Of a stretch of DNA of 64,000 nucleotides, positions 18,074 through 28,176 are shown piece after piece. A model generated the notes under the pieces. That model was given only the letters and a program-made list of their open reading frames with translations. It had not been told where the DNA came from and did not search any database. Made by a program: the position numbers and the translations under genes. Numbering within the stretch: the stretch's first letter is position 1; each line of letters opens with the position of its first letter. Source of the DNA: Cupriavidus sp. UYMMa02A (GTDB lineage Bacteria > Pseudomonadota > Gammaproteobacteria > Burkholderiales > Burkholderiaceae); contig LRMT01000217.1 of assembly GCA_001725945.1 (NCBI GenBank), positions 62,001-126,000 on the forward strand. Reading direction: 5' to 3'.

Positions 18074-18828
18074 TCACCGGATGTCCGCCTGGTAGCGGAA
18101 CGCGTAGGCATCGCCCCTTGTCAGCCGGTACTCCGCGCAGTGGCCTTGCAGGTCATAGGCGCGCCGTGTCACCAGCGCGCATGGATGGCCGTCGGGCAGT
18201 TCGAGCAGGCCGGCCTCGTCGGCATCCAGCGTGCGGAAGGTCACTTCGTCCACGGCGCGATGGATGGTGATGCCGCATTGCGAGCCGAGCAGCGGATAGA
18301 GCAGGTCGCCCCATTCGGCCTTGGGCAGGCGCTGCAATGGTTCGCAGCGCGGCAGCGGCAGCCAGATCGATTCGAGCAGGCGCGGCTTGTCGTCGAGCCA
18401 GCGCCGCCGAGAGATTGCCAGCCCGCGCGCGCCGGCATCGAGCCCGAACAAGGCGGCCACGTTCTTGTCCAGCCGCGCCGCCCGGCTCGACAGGATCTCG
18501 GACCGCGGGATTGCCACGCCAGCCGTACCGGCATCGGCCCGAAAGCGGAAGAACCGCATCATGCTGGCGCCGGTGAGTCCGTTGCGCACGAAAGTGCCTT
18601 TGCCCTGCACGCGCTCCAGCAGTCCCTCCTGCACCAGCACGGCAATGGCCTGGCGGATGGTGCCCAGCGCAATGCCGAATTCGGCGGCGAGCGTGCTTTC
18701 CGCCGGATCGCCGTGCCCGGCAACCATGCGCCGTCCACGATCTTGCGTTGCAGTTGTGCTGCAATCCGGCCATAACGGCTGATGCCGGGGGAGCTTGCGG
18801 CGCTGAGCAGCGGGTCGTTGTCTTGCAT
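18074..18828 (-). CDS. GntR family transcriptional regulator with UTRA domain (HutC type), one frameshift
   Basis: About 251 residues. The N-terminal winged HTH (YGRIAAQLQRKIVDGAWLPG|HGDPAESTLAAEFGIALGTIRQAIAVLVQEGLLERVQGKGTFV) is followed by a UTRA ligand domain (LLYPLLGSQCGITIHRAVDEVTF to AEYRLTRGDAYAFRYQADIR). One base is lost near 18720. It is divergent from the lactonase-like gene and upstream of the two Bug receptors, so it probably controls both sides in response to a pathway metabolite. Confidence 0.87.
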
Positions 18829-18850
18829 CGGGGTCCGTGTTAGATTTATC

Positions 18851-18869
18851 TCCTCTAGAGGACTAGAGT
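18851..18869. promoter_or_regulatory. Palindrome in the GntR/amidohydrolase divergent promoter
   Basis: TCCTCTAGAGGA (18851-18862) is a perfect 12-base palindrome, closely followed by ACTAGAG, so the CTAGAG half-site occurs twice in direct order. A palindrome in a 99-base divergent spacer next to a GntR gene is a natural operator candidate. Confidence 0.5.
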
Positions 18870-18927
18870 AGCTGCGGGTCACCAGGCGCCATATCAGGGC
18901 TTACCCGCATGCGAGGAACGGCTGACG

Positions 18928-19776
18928 ATGATGCGTAATGCGATACCGCTAGTGGATTGCCACTTTCACCTGTTCGATGCCGGCGCCGGCACGCCGTCCG
19001 CGCGCTATCGGCCCGCGTACGCGGCGCGCATTGAGGACTGGCAGCGCCTGCTGGCGCCGCTGGGGGATCTCTATGGCGTCGTGGTCCAGACCAGTTTCCT
19101 AGGCACGGACAACGCGGCGCTGCTCGCGGCGCTGGGTGCCAGTGCCGGACGGCTGCGCGGCGTGGCGGTGGTGGATCCGTCGGTCACGGACGATGCGCTG
19201 GCGGCCATGGATGCGGCGGGGGTGCGCGGCATCCGGCTCAATCTCTTCGGCGATCCGGACTGGGCCCGCATCGGTACGGCGCCATGGCGCGCACTGTTCG
19301 CGCGGGTTGCCGCGCTGGGCTGGCATGTGGAGCTCCATACCGGGAACGGGCAGGGCGGTGCGCTGCTGGCCGCGCTCGATGCCGCGCTCGGGCATTGCTC
19401 TGCACCAGTGGTGCTGGACCACTTTGGCAGGCCCGGGGAGGGTGGCGCCCGCGACGCCGTGTTCGAGGTGGCGGCACAAATGCTGGCGCGACGGCAGGTA
19501 TGGGTGAAGCTGAGCGCTCCGTACCGGCTGCCGCCCGCAACCGACTGGCGTTCGCTTGCCCGGACATGGAGCCAGACCGTGGGACATGAGCGCCTGTTGC
19601 TTGGCAGTGACTGGCCGTGGACGAATCATGAATCCGCTGTCCGTGCCGACGAATCCGCTGCGCTGTTCAACTGGCCGTGCGAGCCAGGCGCCCGTGGTAA
19701 TGCGGCGGATGACAGCAGCTTTGCAGAGGCGCTGCGCTGGAGGAATGCGGCAGTGCTCTATGGGTTTGGTTTGTAG
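18928..19776 (+). CDS. Amidohydrolase_2 family hydrolase, 2-pyrone-4,6-dicarboxylate lactonase-like
   Basis: Intact 282-residue TIM-barrel hydrolase. It has VDCHFHLFD near residue 9 (metal-type HxH), an Asp/His pair in VVLDHFGRPG and LLGSDWPWTNHE near the end, as in LigI-type lactonases and related amidohydrolases. The substrate is probably a lactone or ring-cleavage product, but the protein is too divergent for me to name it. It is divergently transcribed from the GntR regulator. Confidence 0.8.
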   Translation: MMRNAIPLVDCHFHLFDAGAGTPSARYRPAYAARIEDWQRLLAPLGDLYGVVVQTSFLGTDNAALLAALGASAGRLRGVAVVDPSVTDDALAAMDAAGVRGIRLNLFGDPDWARIGTAPWRALFARVAALGWHVELHTGNGQGGALLAALDAALGHCSAPVVLDHFGRPGEGGARDAVFEVAAQMLARRQVWVKLSAPYRLPPATDWRSLARTWSQTVGHERLLLGSDWPWTNHESAVRADESAALFNWPCEPGARGNAADDSSFAEALRWRNAAVLYGFGL

Positions 19777-20140
19777 GACAGGGAATCAGGCGGGCGCTTC
19801 GGCTGACGGGGAAGCCTCCGGATCCGGGCGGGCGGCAGCCCGTTCAGCTGCCCGGCGATCCGGCCTCGGAGCCTCATGTCTCGGTGCACGGTAGCCTGCT
19901 CCAGCCGCTGGTGGCGCAATGGGCCGATGCTGTAACCCGTTTAATTGAAGACTTGAGATGGCGACTGCAATTAACTCGTTGAAAACAAAAAGCTTTTGTT
20001 GTCGTGGAGAAAATCGAGCGACAAAAGGCCAAGACCGCCTGCGTGGCCCGTCGGCTCGATGCGCAGCGCCGGGGCACGCGTCCACCGCGGCCTGCGCCTC
20101 CCACGCAGGGCCGCGCGCCCGCAGGCGCAATCTCCGTCGG
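19777..20140. other. Non-coding gap between convergent genes
   Basis: 364 bases between the lactonase-like gene and the porin stop. I see no credible ORF or T-tracted terminator. A short A/T-rich patch (GAAAACAAAAAGC near 19980) is the only deviation from the surrounding composition. Confidence 0.5.
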
Positions 20141-21255
20141 TTAGAACCTATGTCGAATCCCTGCCACGGCAGATATCTGCGATTTGTTGGACGACGGCGA
20201 GAGTGTATAGATCTGAGCGTAAGTTGCGTCTCCGGCCGCCCGTTGATAGATACCGACCAGAAACAGGTCGGTACGCTTGGACAGGAAGTAGTCCGCGCCA
20301 AGGTTGACCTGGTGCCACTTCGGCTGGCTGCCGCCGGGCTGGTACTCGCCCCAGGTATAGATGTAGGCGGCCCCGAGCAGCAGGTTGGGCGTGATGTAGT
20401 CGGTCAGGGAGATTTCGCCGTTGTTGACCGTCAGCCTGGTATTGTCCAGGTAGTCGAATCGCACATTGGTATACAGCGCCGATACCCCCACCTTGCCAAA
20501 CTGATAGGCGCCTCCAGCGCCGAAGATGCGCTGATGGTCTACCTTGGCCCCACTGGCTTTGCTCGTGACGAAGGGCGAGGAGAAGCCATAGTCGCCAACC
20601 ACCGCGCCGGACTGGTTGCCCGCGCTGTTGGGGGTGTTCAGTTCCTCATAGGCAATGCCCAGCGATAGATCATTCCGCTTGTAGGAAATGCCCAGGCTGT
20701 ACGCGTTGTTGGAGCGGAAGTCTCCCGGCTTTTCGCCAAGACTCATCATGCCGGCGATTGCAGCCCTCCATACGAAGGGCTCTTGTAGGCGATCGTGTTG
20801 TTGACGCGGAAGGTGTTGAAGACATTGTCGCTGTCGCCGATATGCGTGCCGAAGGCGGCGAACTGCGTCGCCGATTCATAGGGCCACAATGTCGCCGCGG
20901 ACAGGTCATACTGCCGGCCCAGGCTGATGGTGCCAAGATCCGGCGACGACATGCCGACGAATGCCTGCCGCCCAAACAGGCGGCCGCCTTGCGACAAGGT
21001 GCCAGTGTCGATGGCGAAGCCGCCTTCCAGCGTAAAGAAGGCGGTGTTCCCGCCCCCCAGTTCTTCCGTTCCCCGCAGGCCCCAGCGCGGCGTCTGCATC
21101 GGGCCGTTCGCCAACTGCACCTGGGAATGGCCGTTCTGGTTATTGGCATACACGATGCCGGTCGAAATCAGGCCATACAGATTTACGCCGCTTTCTGCAT
21201 GGGATGCCGGGCATGCCAGCAGCGTGGCGGCGGCAGCTATGACACATCGCTTCAT
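20141..21255 (-). CDS. Gram-negative general porin (Porin_4/OmpC-like, Burkholderiales type), one frameshift
   Basis: Outer-membrane 16-strand trimeric porin of about 371 residues. Signal peptide MKRCVIAAAATLLACPASHA; mature start ESGVNLYGLISTGIVYANNQ. The typical GLRGTEELGGGNTAFFTLEGGFAIDTG and GRQAFVGMSSPDLGTISLGRQYD follow, and the C-terminus is SAVAGIRHRF with the terminal Phe used for BAM recognition. One base is lost near 20755 (SPSYGGLQ|AGMMSLGEKPG). Solute selectivity cannot be told; the neighbouring Bug and ABC receptors suggest organic anions. Confidence 0.9.
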
Positions 21256-21752
21256 GGTGACTTTCCTGTCGAGTGATGAATAAGCGCAGCCCTCCCCATG
21301 TGCACCGGGTGCACAGGGATCAGGTAGAGACGGGAGCTGGATTTGGCGAGAGGGGGCGGGCCTGCTATGTGCGGATCAAGCTACAAAATGACGGGGCCAT
21401 GCAGCGAAATGCTTTTGTCATATCTCTTCCTCTCGAATCTCTTTATCGATGAGATTTGAAGGGCATTCTCCATGCAGACGAATCGCCGCAGGAAGCACCG
21501 ATTTTTGTCACCGCCGAGCGAATTATTCGCTCGCTGTGCTTAATAGTGCTCCGCTTTATGCACCAGGATGGCGTGCCGTGGCGCCCTTCTGGTGCCGGCC
21601 GCGCACGGAAATAGTGCTCTAATTTTGGCATCGGCTGCGCTCTAAAATCAGTTCTTGTTAGAGCACCACCTCAACCTCAAAATAGCCTCAACGCGAAATC
21701 CCGCTGGCTCTGCCAGGCCAGCGCAATGAGACAGCTATTAAAGGAGTTGGAG
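21256..21752. promoter_or_regulatory. Upstream region of the ABC transporter / CoA-transferase operon
   Basis: 497 bases without a gene. Near its right end are three GYGCTCTAA elements: GTGCTCTAA at 21614-21622, GCGCTCTAA at 21637-21645 and the inverted TTAGAGCAC at 21658-21666. The outer two are an exact inverted repeat. They lie about 90-140 bases before the start codon and are good candidates for the site of the LysR regulator encoded at the end of the operon (inference). Confidence 0.45.
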
Positions 21753-22784
21753 ATGCCACGATTAGAGAATCCTGGTCGGCGCCGTGTGCTGCAAACGTCC
21801 TTGTTGGCGGGTGGGCTGGCTGCCTCGGGTGCATTGCTGTCGGTGCGAGCCCTCGCCACCGAGCGCGCCGCGATCACCATGCAGCTGGGCTGGGTGCCCG
21901 GCGGCAATCAGGTGGGCGAGGTGGTGGCCAAGCGCCTCGGCTATTACGAGCAGGAGGGCATCGACTTCAAGATCCAGCCCGGTGGCCCCAATATCGATGG
22001 GGTAGCCATCGTGGCCTCGGGGCGCGGCGAGGTCGGGCAGATCTCTTCCAGCCCTTCGGTGATGCTGGCGGTGTCGGAAGGGCTGCCGGTCAAATGCTTC
22101 GCGGTCGGCCTGCAGCAGCATCCCTATGCTTTCTTCTCTCTCAAGAAGGCGCCGATCCGTTCTCCGCAAGACATGATCGGCAAGCGGATCGGCATCCAGG
22201 CTACCGGCCTGGTGCTGCTCAAGGCCTTGCTGGCCAAGCACAAGATCACCGAGAGCCAGGTCAACATTGTGCCGATCGGTGCCGACATGATGCCGCTGCT
22301 GAGCGGGCGGGTCGATGCGGTGACCGGCTGGCAAACCAACGTTTCGGCGCTCAAGGCGCTGGGTGCGGACCGCGTCGACCTGAGCCTGTGGGACTCGGGC
22401 GTGCGTCTCTATGCGCTCCCCTACTACGCGCACACCGACACCCTGCGCAACCATCCGGAGGTGCTGCAGCGCTTCCTGCGCGCGACCGCGCGCGGTTGGC
22501 TCTACGCCAACAAGAACCGTGACCAGGCGGTCGATCTGCTGCTCAAGGATTACCCCAGCCTGAACCACACGGACGAACGTGCCTCGATCGACTCACTGAT
22601 GGGCTATGCCTTCAACAAGGAGAGCAGCACGCAAGGCTGGGGCACCATGGACCCGGCCATATGGCAGGAGCAAATCTCGCTGTACGCGCGGCTCGGGCAG
22701 TTCCGCGCGCGCGCTCCCAGGCTGGAGGATGTCATGACGCTGGACATCCTGCAGGCCACCAAGTCCTCCCGACTGACGGTGTAA
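21753..22784 (+). CDS. ABC transporter substrate-binding protein, NMT1/SsuA/TauA type, Tat-exported
   Basis: 343 residues, intact. The N-terminus has a twin-arginine signal (GRRRVLQTSLLAGGLAASG). The mature part shows the SsuA-like fold: ITMQLGWVPGGNQVGEVVAKRLGYYEQEGID, GRGEVGQISSSPSVMLAVSEG, GKRIGIQATGLVLLKALLAK, PLLSGRVDAVTGWQTN. Start ATG 21753 is chosen because AAGGAG lies seven bases upstream; an earlier ATG at 21726 has no such site. It is the first gene of an operon containing its ATPase, permease and four enzymes. The ligand is unknown; the family covers sulfonates, pyrimidine precursors and aromatic acids. Confidence 0.88.
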   Translation: MPRLENPGRRRVLQTSLLAGGLAASGALLSVRALATERAAITMQLGWVPGGNQVGEVVAKRLGYYEQEGIDFKIQPGGPNIDGVAIVASGRGEVGQISSSPSVMLAVSEGLPVKCFAVGLQQHPYAFFSLKKAPIRSPQDMIGKRIGIQATGLVLLKALLAKHKITESQVNIVPIGADMMPLLSGRVDAVTGWQTNVSALKALGADRVDLSLWDSGVRLYALPYYAHTDTLRNHPEVLQRFLRATARGWLYANKNRDQAVDLLLKDYPSLNHTDERASIDSLMGYAFNKESSTQGWGTMDPAIWQEQISLYARLGQFRARAPRLEDVMTLDILQATKSSRLTV

Positions 22785-22787
22785 ACC

Positions 22788-23581
<794 letters not shown>

Positions 23582-23582
<1 letters not shown>

Positions 23583-24420
23583 TGAGTACATCGGAGATGA
23601 AGCTTGACCTGCCAGGCGTAGGCCCGGACACCGAAGCCGACGCCTGGTTCGCCAGCCGCCGCCGCCGTATCTGCGCGCGCGTGCGATGCCCGCGCTGGGC
23701 ATTGCCGGACTGTTGTTCGCCTGGTGGGCGGTGGTGGTGGGCTTCGGCATCAAGCCCTTTATCGCGCCATCTCCCGGCCTGGTGATGCAGACCTTGTTCG
23801 ACAAGCGCGACGTACTGCTGCAAAACCTGATCCCCACCGCCATCGAAGCGGCCGGCGGCTTCCTGTTGGGCAATCTGCTTGCCATCTTGCTGGCAACGGT
23901 CTTTGTCCACAACAAGACGCTGCAGGAGATCTTCTACCCGGTCGCGGTCATGATCAATTCCATCCCGGTGGTGGCCAAGGCGCCGATCCTGGTGCTGATC
24001 ATGGGCAATGGCATCGAGCCGAAGATCACCATCGCCGCCATCGTCTGCTTCTTCCCCACGCTGGTGAACATGGTGCGCGGGCTGGAGGCGGTCAATCCGC
24101 AGTCGCTGGAGCTGATGCAGGTGCTGTCGGCCAGCAAGCGCGAGATCTTCTTCAAGCTGCGCCTGTTCAACTCGCTTCCCTACCTGTTTTCCGCGCTGCG
24201 CATCGCTGCGTCAATGTCGGTAATTGGCGCGGTGGTCGGTGAATGGGTCGGCGCCACCGAAGGCATCGGGGCCATGATCATCCAGGCTACCTATGCGTTC
24301 GACTCCGCCCTGCTGTACGCGGCAATCGTTATGTGCGCGGTGATGTCCGGGACCTTCTTCCTGGTGATCGCGGCGACCGAACGCTGGCTCATCAAGTGGC
24401 AACCCGAGAACGCCCATTGA
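23582..24420 (+). CDS. ABC transporter permease, SsuC/TauC type, one frameshift
   Basis: About 279 residues with six predicted helices and the EAA-like loop LELMQVLSASKREIFFKLRLFNSLPYLFSALR. The first 30 codons are separated from the rest by a lost base near 23670; repair gives RR.PYLRARAMPALGIAGLLFAWWAVV. It overlaps the ATPase stop and is followed 34 bases later by the FAD oxidoreductase. Confidence 0.88.
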
Positions 24421-24454
24421 GCACCGCACCACAACAACAATTTCGAGGATAGCA

Positions 24455-25840
24455 ATGACCAAGATCAGTGACTGGATCCGCCAGCCGGCCCAAGACGTGC
24501 GCATCGCGGCCAAGGCCAATGTGGTGGTGGTGGGCGGTGGCCCGGCTGGCCTGTCGGCCGCGCTGGCGGCTGCGCGCAACGGTGCCGAAACCATCCTGCT
24601 CGAGCGCTACAACCACCTGGGCGGCCTGGCCTCGGGCGGCATGGTACTGGTGCTGGACGATATGTGGGACAGCCACCTGCAGGAAATCTCGGTGCGAGGC
24701 AACTGCTTGACCATGATCGAGCGCATGGCCGCGCTGGGCCTGGCCAAGTTCCCGCGCGCCAACGAGTGGGGCGAGGATCCCGCCGCGTACCGGCGCTGGG
24801 GCCGTTGGGGCACCTTCGACTTCCACAGCCAGAAGACGCCCCATCCCGTCTGTTTTGCCGCGGCCTTCGATCCCGATGCCTACAAGCGCGTTGCGCTCGA
24901 CATGGTGCAGCAAGCCGGCATCCAGCTGCGGCTGCACTCCTGGTTCTCGCAGACGCTGGTCGAAGACGGACAGGTCAAGGGCGTGATCTGCGAAACCAAG
25001 AGCGGGCGCGAAGCCATCCTGGCCGACGTGGTGATCGATGCCACCGGCGACCTGGACGTGGCCGCATCGGCCGGCGCGCCGCACATCGGCGGCAGCTATA
25101 TCACCACCACCGTGTTCCGCCTGGGCGGGGTCGATACCGAAGCCGCGGAACGCTTCGAGCAGGAAGAGCCGGAGGCCTACGCCCAGCTCGACCGCCAGAT
25201 CAAGCGCATTCTCGGCGGCTCGTGGGGCCTGTGGTGGCTCAAGACGCCGCTTCCCGGCGTGGTGTGGTGCAACTGCCCGCACATGGCTGGCATCGACGGC
25301 CTCAAGGCGGAAGACCTGACCCGTGCCGAGATCCAGGGGCGCCAGCACATCCACGCCGTGGTCGAGTTCGTGCGCGACAAGCTGCCCGGCTTCGAGCATT
25401 GCTTTGTGATTGACGTCGCGCCGCAGACGGGCGTGCGCCAGACCCGCCTGCTCGAAGGCGAGTATGTGATGAGCAAGGAGGACGTGGCGCAGCGCTTGCG
25501 CTTTGACGACAGCATCGCACGCGGCCGCGATTACTACATGCCTTATCGCGTGCTGCTGCCCAAACAGGTCGACAACCTGCTGGTGGCCGGCCGCCACTAC
25601 TCGGCCACCTCGCAGGCGCAGAAGATCTCGCGCGAGATCCCGCCGTGCATGGCGATGGGCGAAGCCGCCGGCGTGGCCGCGGCGCTGGCGCTCAACGCCG
25701 GTGTGTCGGTGCGCGATGTGGACGTGGGCAGCGTGCAGAAGGCCCTGCGCGCCCAGGGTGCCGATCCCGGCAACCAGGCAGGCCGCAACGCCGATATTCC
25801 GGCGCTGGCCGCCTATATCCCGCAGGCACAGGCAGCATGA
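24455..25840 (+). CDS. FAD-dependent oxidoreductase (FAD_oxidored, PF12831-like)
   Basis: 461 residues, intact. The Rossmann motif VVVVGGGPAGLSAALAAARNGAETILLERY begins near residue 23. A second nucleotide-binding segment reads ADVVIDATGDLDVAASAGAP. The C-terminal FAD-contact region is KQVDNLLVAGRHYSATSQAQ, then IPPCMAMGEAAGVAAALAL. This family includes oxidoreductases acting on unsaturated acids or as ferredoxin-linked redox proteins; the exact reaction is unknown. The ferredoxin at the end of the operon is a plausible electron partner. Its stop overlaps the CoA-transferase start (ATGA). Confidence 0.85.
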   Translation: MTKISDWIRQPAQDVRIAAKANVVVVGGGPAGLSAALAAARNGAETILLERYNHLGGLASGGMVLVLDDMWDSHLQEISVRGNCLTMIERMAALGLAKFPRANEWGEDPAAYRRWGRWGTFDFHSQKTPHPVCFAAAFDPDAYKRVALDMVQQAGIQLRLHSWFSQTLVEDGQVKGVICETKSGREAILADVVIDATGDLDVAASAGAPHIGGSYITTTVFRLGGVDTEAAERFEQEEPEAYAQLDRQIKRILGGSWGLWWLKTPLPGVVWCNCPHMAGIDGLKAEDLTRAEIQGRQHIHAVVEFVRDKLPGFEHCFVIDVAPQTGVRQTRLLEGEYVMSKEDVAQRLRFDDSIARGRDYYMPYRVLLPKQVDNLLVAGRHYSATSQAQKISREIPPCMAMGEAAGVAAALALNAGVSVRDVDVGSVQKALRAQGADPGNQAGRNADIPALAAYIPQAQAA

Positions 25841-27014
25841 ACGAGATGGAGACAGAAGCTATGCAGCAAGACATGCCGTTGACGGGTATCCGGGTGATCG
25901 ATTTCACCCAGGTCATGATGGGCCCAGTGTGCACGCAGACGCTGGCCGACTACGGCGCCGATGTGATCAAGATCGAGCGCAAGGGCGCAGGCGATCTGAG
26001 CCGCTCGACCTTCGAGCCGGTGGCGGGCACCGATAACCCGATTTTCTGCAGCCTGAACCGCAACAAGCGCAGCCTTGCGCTTGACCTGCGCGATCCGGCC
26101 GCGATGGCGCAAGTGAAAACGCTGATCGCCGGCGCGGACGTGGTCGTCAACAACTTCCGCGCTGGCGTGATGGAGCGCATGGGCCTGGGCTACGAGGCCT
26201 GCCGCGAACTCAACCCGCGCATCATCTACGCCGTCGGCACCGGCTTCGGCGAGAGCGGGCCCTACGCGCACAAGGGCGGGCAGGATGTCCTGGCGCAAGC
26301 CGTCAGCGGCGTCATGGCGCGCCGCGCCGACGAGTCGGTGCCGGTCTCGGTCTACCCGACGGCGCTGGCCGACTACTCGGCCGGCATGCATATGGTGCAG
26401 GGCGTGCTGCTGGCCCTGCTGCACCGCACCCGCACGGCGAGGGGCAGAAGATCAGCGTGTCGCTGTACAACTCCATGCTGGCCATGCAGATGCAGGAGGC
26501 GGCCATGATCATGATGGAGGATTCGGAGGTCAACTGGGCCGCCATGCCGCTGTCCGGCGTGTTCGATACCCAGGGCGGGCCGCTGGTCATGGTCGGCGCC
26601 TTTAAGGAGAATCCGCTGCGCGACATCTGCGCCGCACTCGAGCTCGAAGACTTGTCGGCCGATCCGCGCTACTGCGACCTGAACCAGCAGTTCCGCAACA
26701 AGGCCACCTTGCAGGCCCTGCTGCGCGAACGCTTTGCCGCCAATACGCGCGAGCACTGGCTGGCGCGCCTGGAAGCGCAGGACATCCTGTGCGCGCCGGT
26801 GCGCGACCTGCGCGAGGCGCTGGTGGACCCGCAGACGCTGCATAACCAGATCCTGCTGGAAGGCCACGGCGAAGGGCGGCCCGTCCGGTTCATCGGCAGC
26901 CCGATCAGCATGTCGCGCGCGCACGTCAGCCTGCGCCGGGCGCCGCCGCGCCTGGGCCAGCACAATGACGAAGTTCTGGGCGAACTGGCCAGCGCAAAAG
27001 TGGAGGCAGCATGA
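25837..27014 (+). CDS. CaiB/BaiF (family III) CoA-transferase, one frameshift
   Basis: About 392 residues. The N-terminal domain is typical: GIRVIDFTQVMMGPVCTQTLADYGADVIKIERKGAGD, with an Asp at the usual catalytic position in GGQDVLAQAVSGVM. The frame is lost near 26437 (HRTRT|GEGQKISVSLYNSML). It would activate a carboxylic acid by CoA exchange, feeding the enoyl-CoA hydratase downstream. The chosen start overlaps the upstream stop; an in-frame ATG at 25861 is possible. Confidence 0.88.
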
Positions 27015-27783
27015 GGGTCCATCTGCGAGTCGAGAACTATGTCGCCACGGTGACTCTGTCGCGCCCGATGTGCTCAATGCGATCGACCTCGCCACCGAGG
27101 CCGAATTGCAGCGTATCTGGACCGAGCTGGAAGGCCGCCGCGATGTGCGCGTGGTGGTGCTGACCGGTGAGGGCGAGCGTGCCTTCTGCGTCGGTGCCGA
27201 CCTGAAGAATCCTTCCACCACCGGCCTGGAGTACTGGGGCGCGGCGCGTCCCGGCGGCTTCGGCGGCATTGCCTTGCGCGAGTCGCTGAATGTTCCGGTG
27301 ATCGCCCGTGTGAACGGCTTTGCGCTCGGAGGCGGCTTCGAGATGGTGCTGGGCTGCGATATCGTGGTGGCCTGCGAGGAGGCCAGCTTCGGCCTGCCCG
27401 AAGCCCTGGTCGGGCGCATGCCGCTGGACGGCGGCATGACCCTGCTGCAACGCCAGATCCCCTTCCGCAAGGCGATGGCGATGCTGCTGACGGGACAGCG
27501 CATGCCGGCACGCGAAGCCGCCGAGATCGGCCTGATCAACGAGGTGGTGCCGCGCGCCGGGCTGGATGCGGCAGTGCAGCGTTGGGTCGACGCGCTGCTG
27601 GCCTGCGCGCCGCTGTCGCAGCAGGCCATCAAGCAGGTGGTGCGGCGCACCTCGACGCTGTCGCCCGCCGATGCTCAGGCGCTACGCCTGCCGGCGCTGG
27701 TGACCGCGCTGCAGTCCGAGGACGCGCACGAAGGCGTGCTGGCCTTCCAGCAAAAGCGCAAGCCTCAGTGGCGGGGTTGCTGA
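27011..27783 (+). CDS. Enoyl-CoA hydratase/isomerase family protein, one frameshift
   Basis: About 257 residues, crotonase fold. Oxyanion-hole segments are GERAFCVGADLKNPS and NGFALGGGFEMVLGCDIVVACEEASFGLPE. The first catalytic Glu position (GGFEMVLG) and the second region (GLPEALVGRMPLDGG) are visible. A lost C near 27062 (LSRP|DVLNAIDLATEAEL) splits off the first 19 codons. Start and stop overlap the neighbours by 4 and 1 bases, showing tight coupling in the operon. Confidence 0.88.
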
Positions 27784-28139
27784 TGGCCTACGTCATTGCC
27801 TCGGGCTGCATCGACGTCAAGGACGGCGCCTGCGTAAAATGCTGTCCGGTGGATTGCATCTATGAAGGCGGGCGCACCCTCTATATCCACCCGGACGAAT
27901 GCATCAGCTGCGGGGTGTGCGTGTCGGTGTGCCCGACTGAAGCGATCTATGAAGATGTGGAACTGCCGCCGGCCGAATCGGCATTTGCCGAGATCAACCG
28001 CGACTTCTTTGCCATCGGGGTGAGCGGCATCGGCTCGCCAGGCGGAGCCGACTATGTCGGGCCGGTCGCTTGCGACCATCCTCTGGTGGCGGCGTATCCG
28101 GTCAGGGCGGCGGCCACGGCGGCCAGGGAAGGGCACTAG
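27783..28139 (+). CDS. Ferredoxin family protein (two 4Fe-4S or 3Fe/4Fe clusters, FdxA-like)
   Basis: 118 residues, intact. Cysteines at 9, 17, 20/21, 25 and 40, 43, 46, 50 form one irregular site (CIDVKDGACVKCCPVDCIYEGG) and one canonical CxxCxxCxxxCP site. The long spacing after Cys9 resembles seven-iron ferredoxins. The C-terminal 60 residues lack cysteines and are rich in Ala and Gly. It overlaps the hydratase stop. It probably carries electrons to or from the FAD oxidoreductase of the same operon. Confidence 0.87.
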   Translation: MAYVIASGCIDVKDGACVKCCPVDCIYEGGRTLYIHPDECISCGVCVSVCPTEAIYEDVELPPAESAFAEINRDFFAIGVSGIGSPGGADYVGPVACDHPLVAAYPVRAAATAAREGH

Positions 28140-28176
28140 GCCGGGGCGCCGCCATCGTGATTTGAGGGAAGAGGTC

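Noticed and set aside
19958..20668. 236-codon open frame opposite the porin
   Set aside because: Antisense shadow of a clear porin with signal peptide and terminal Phe.
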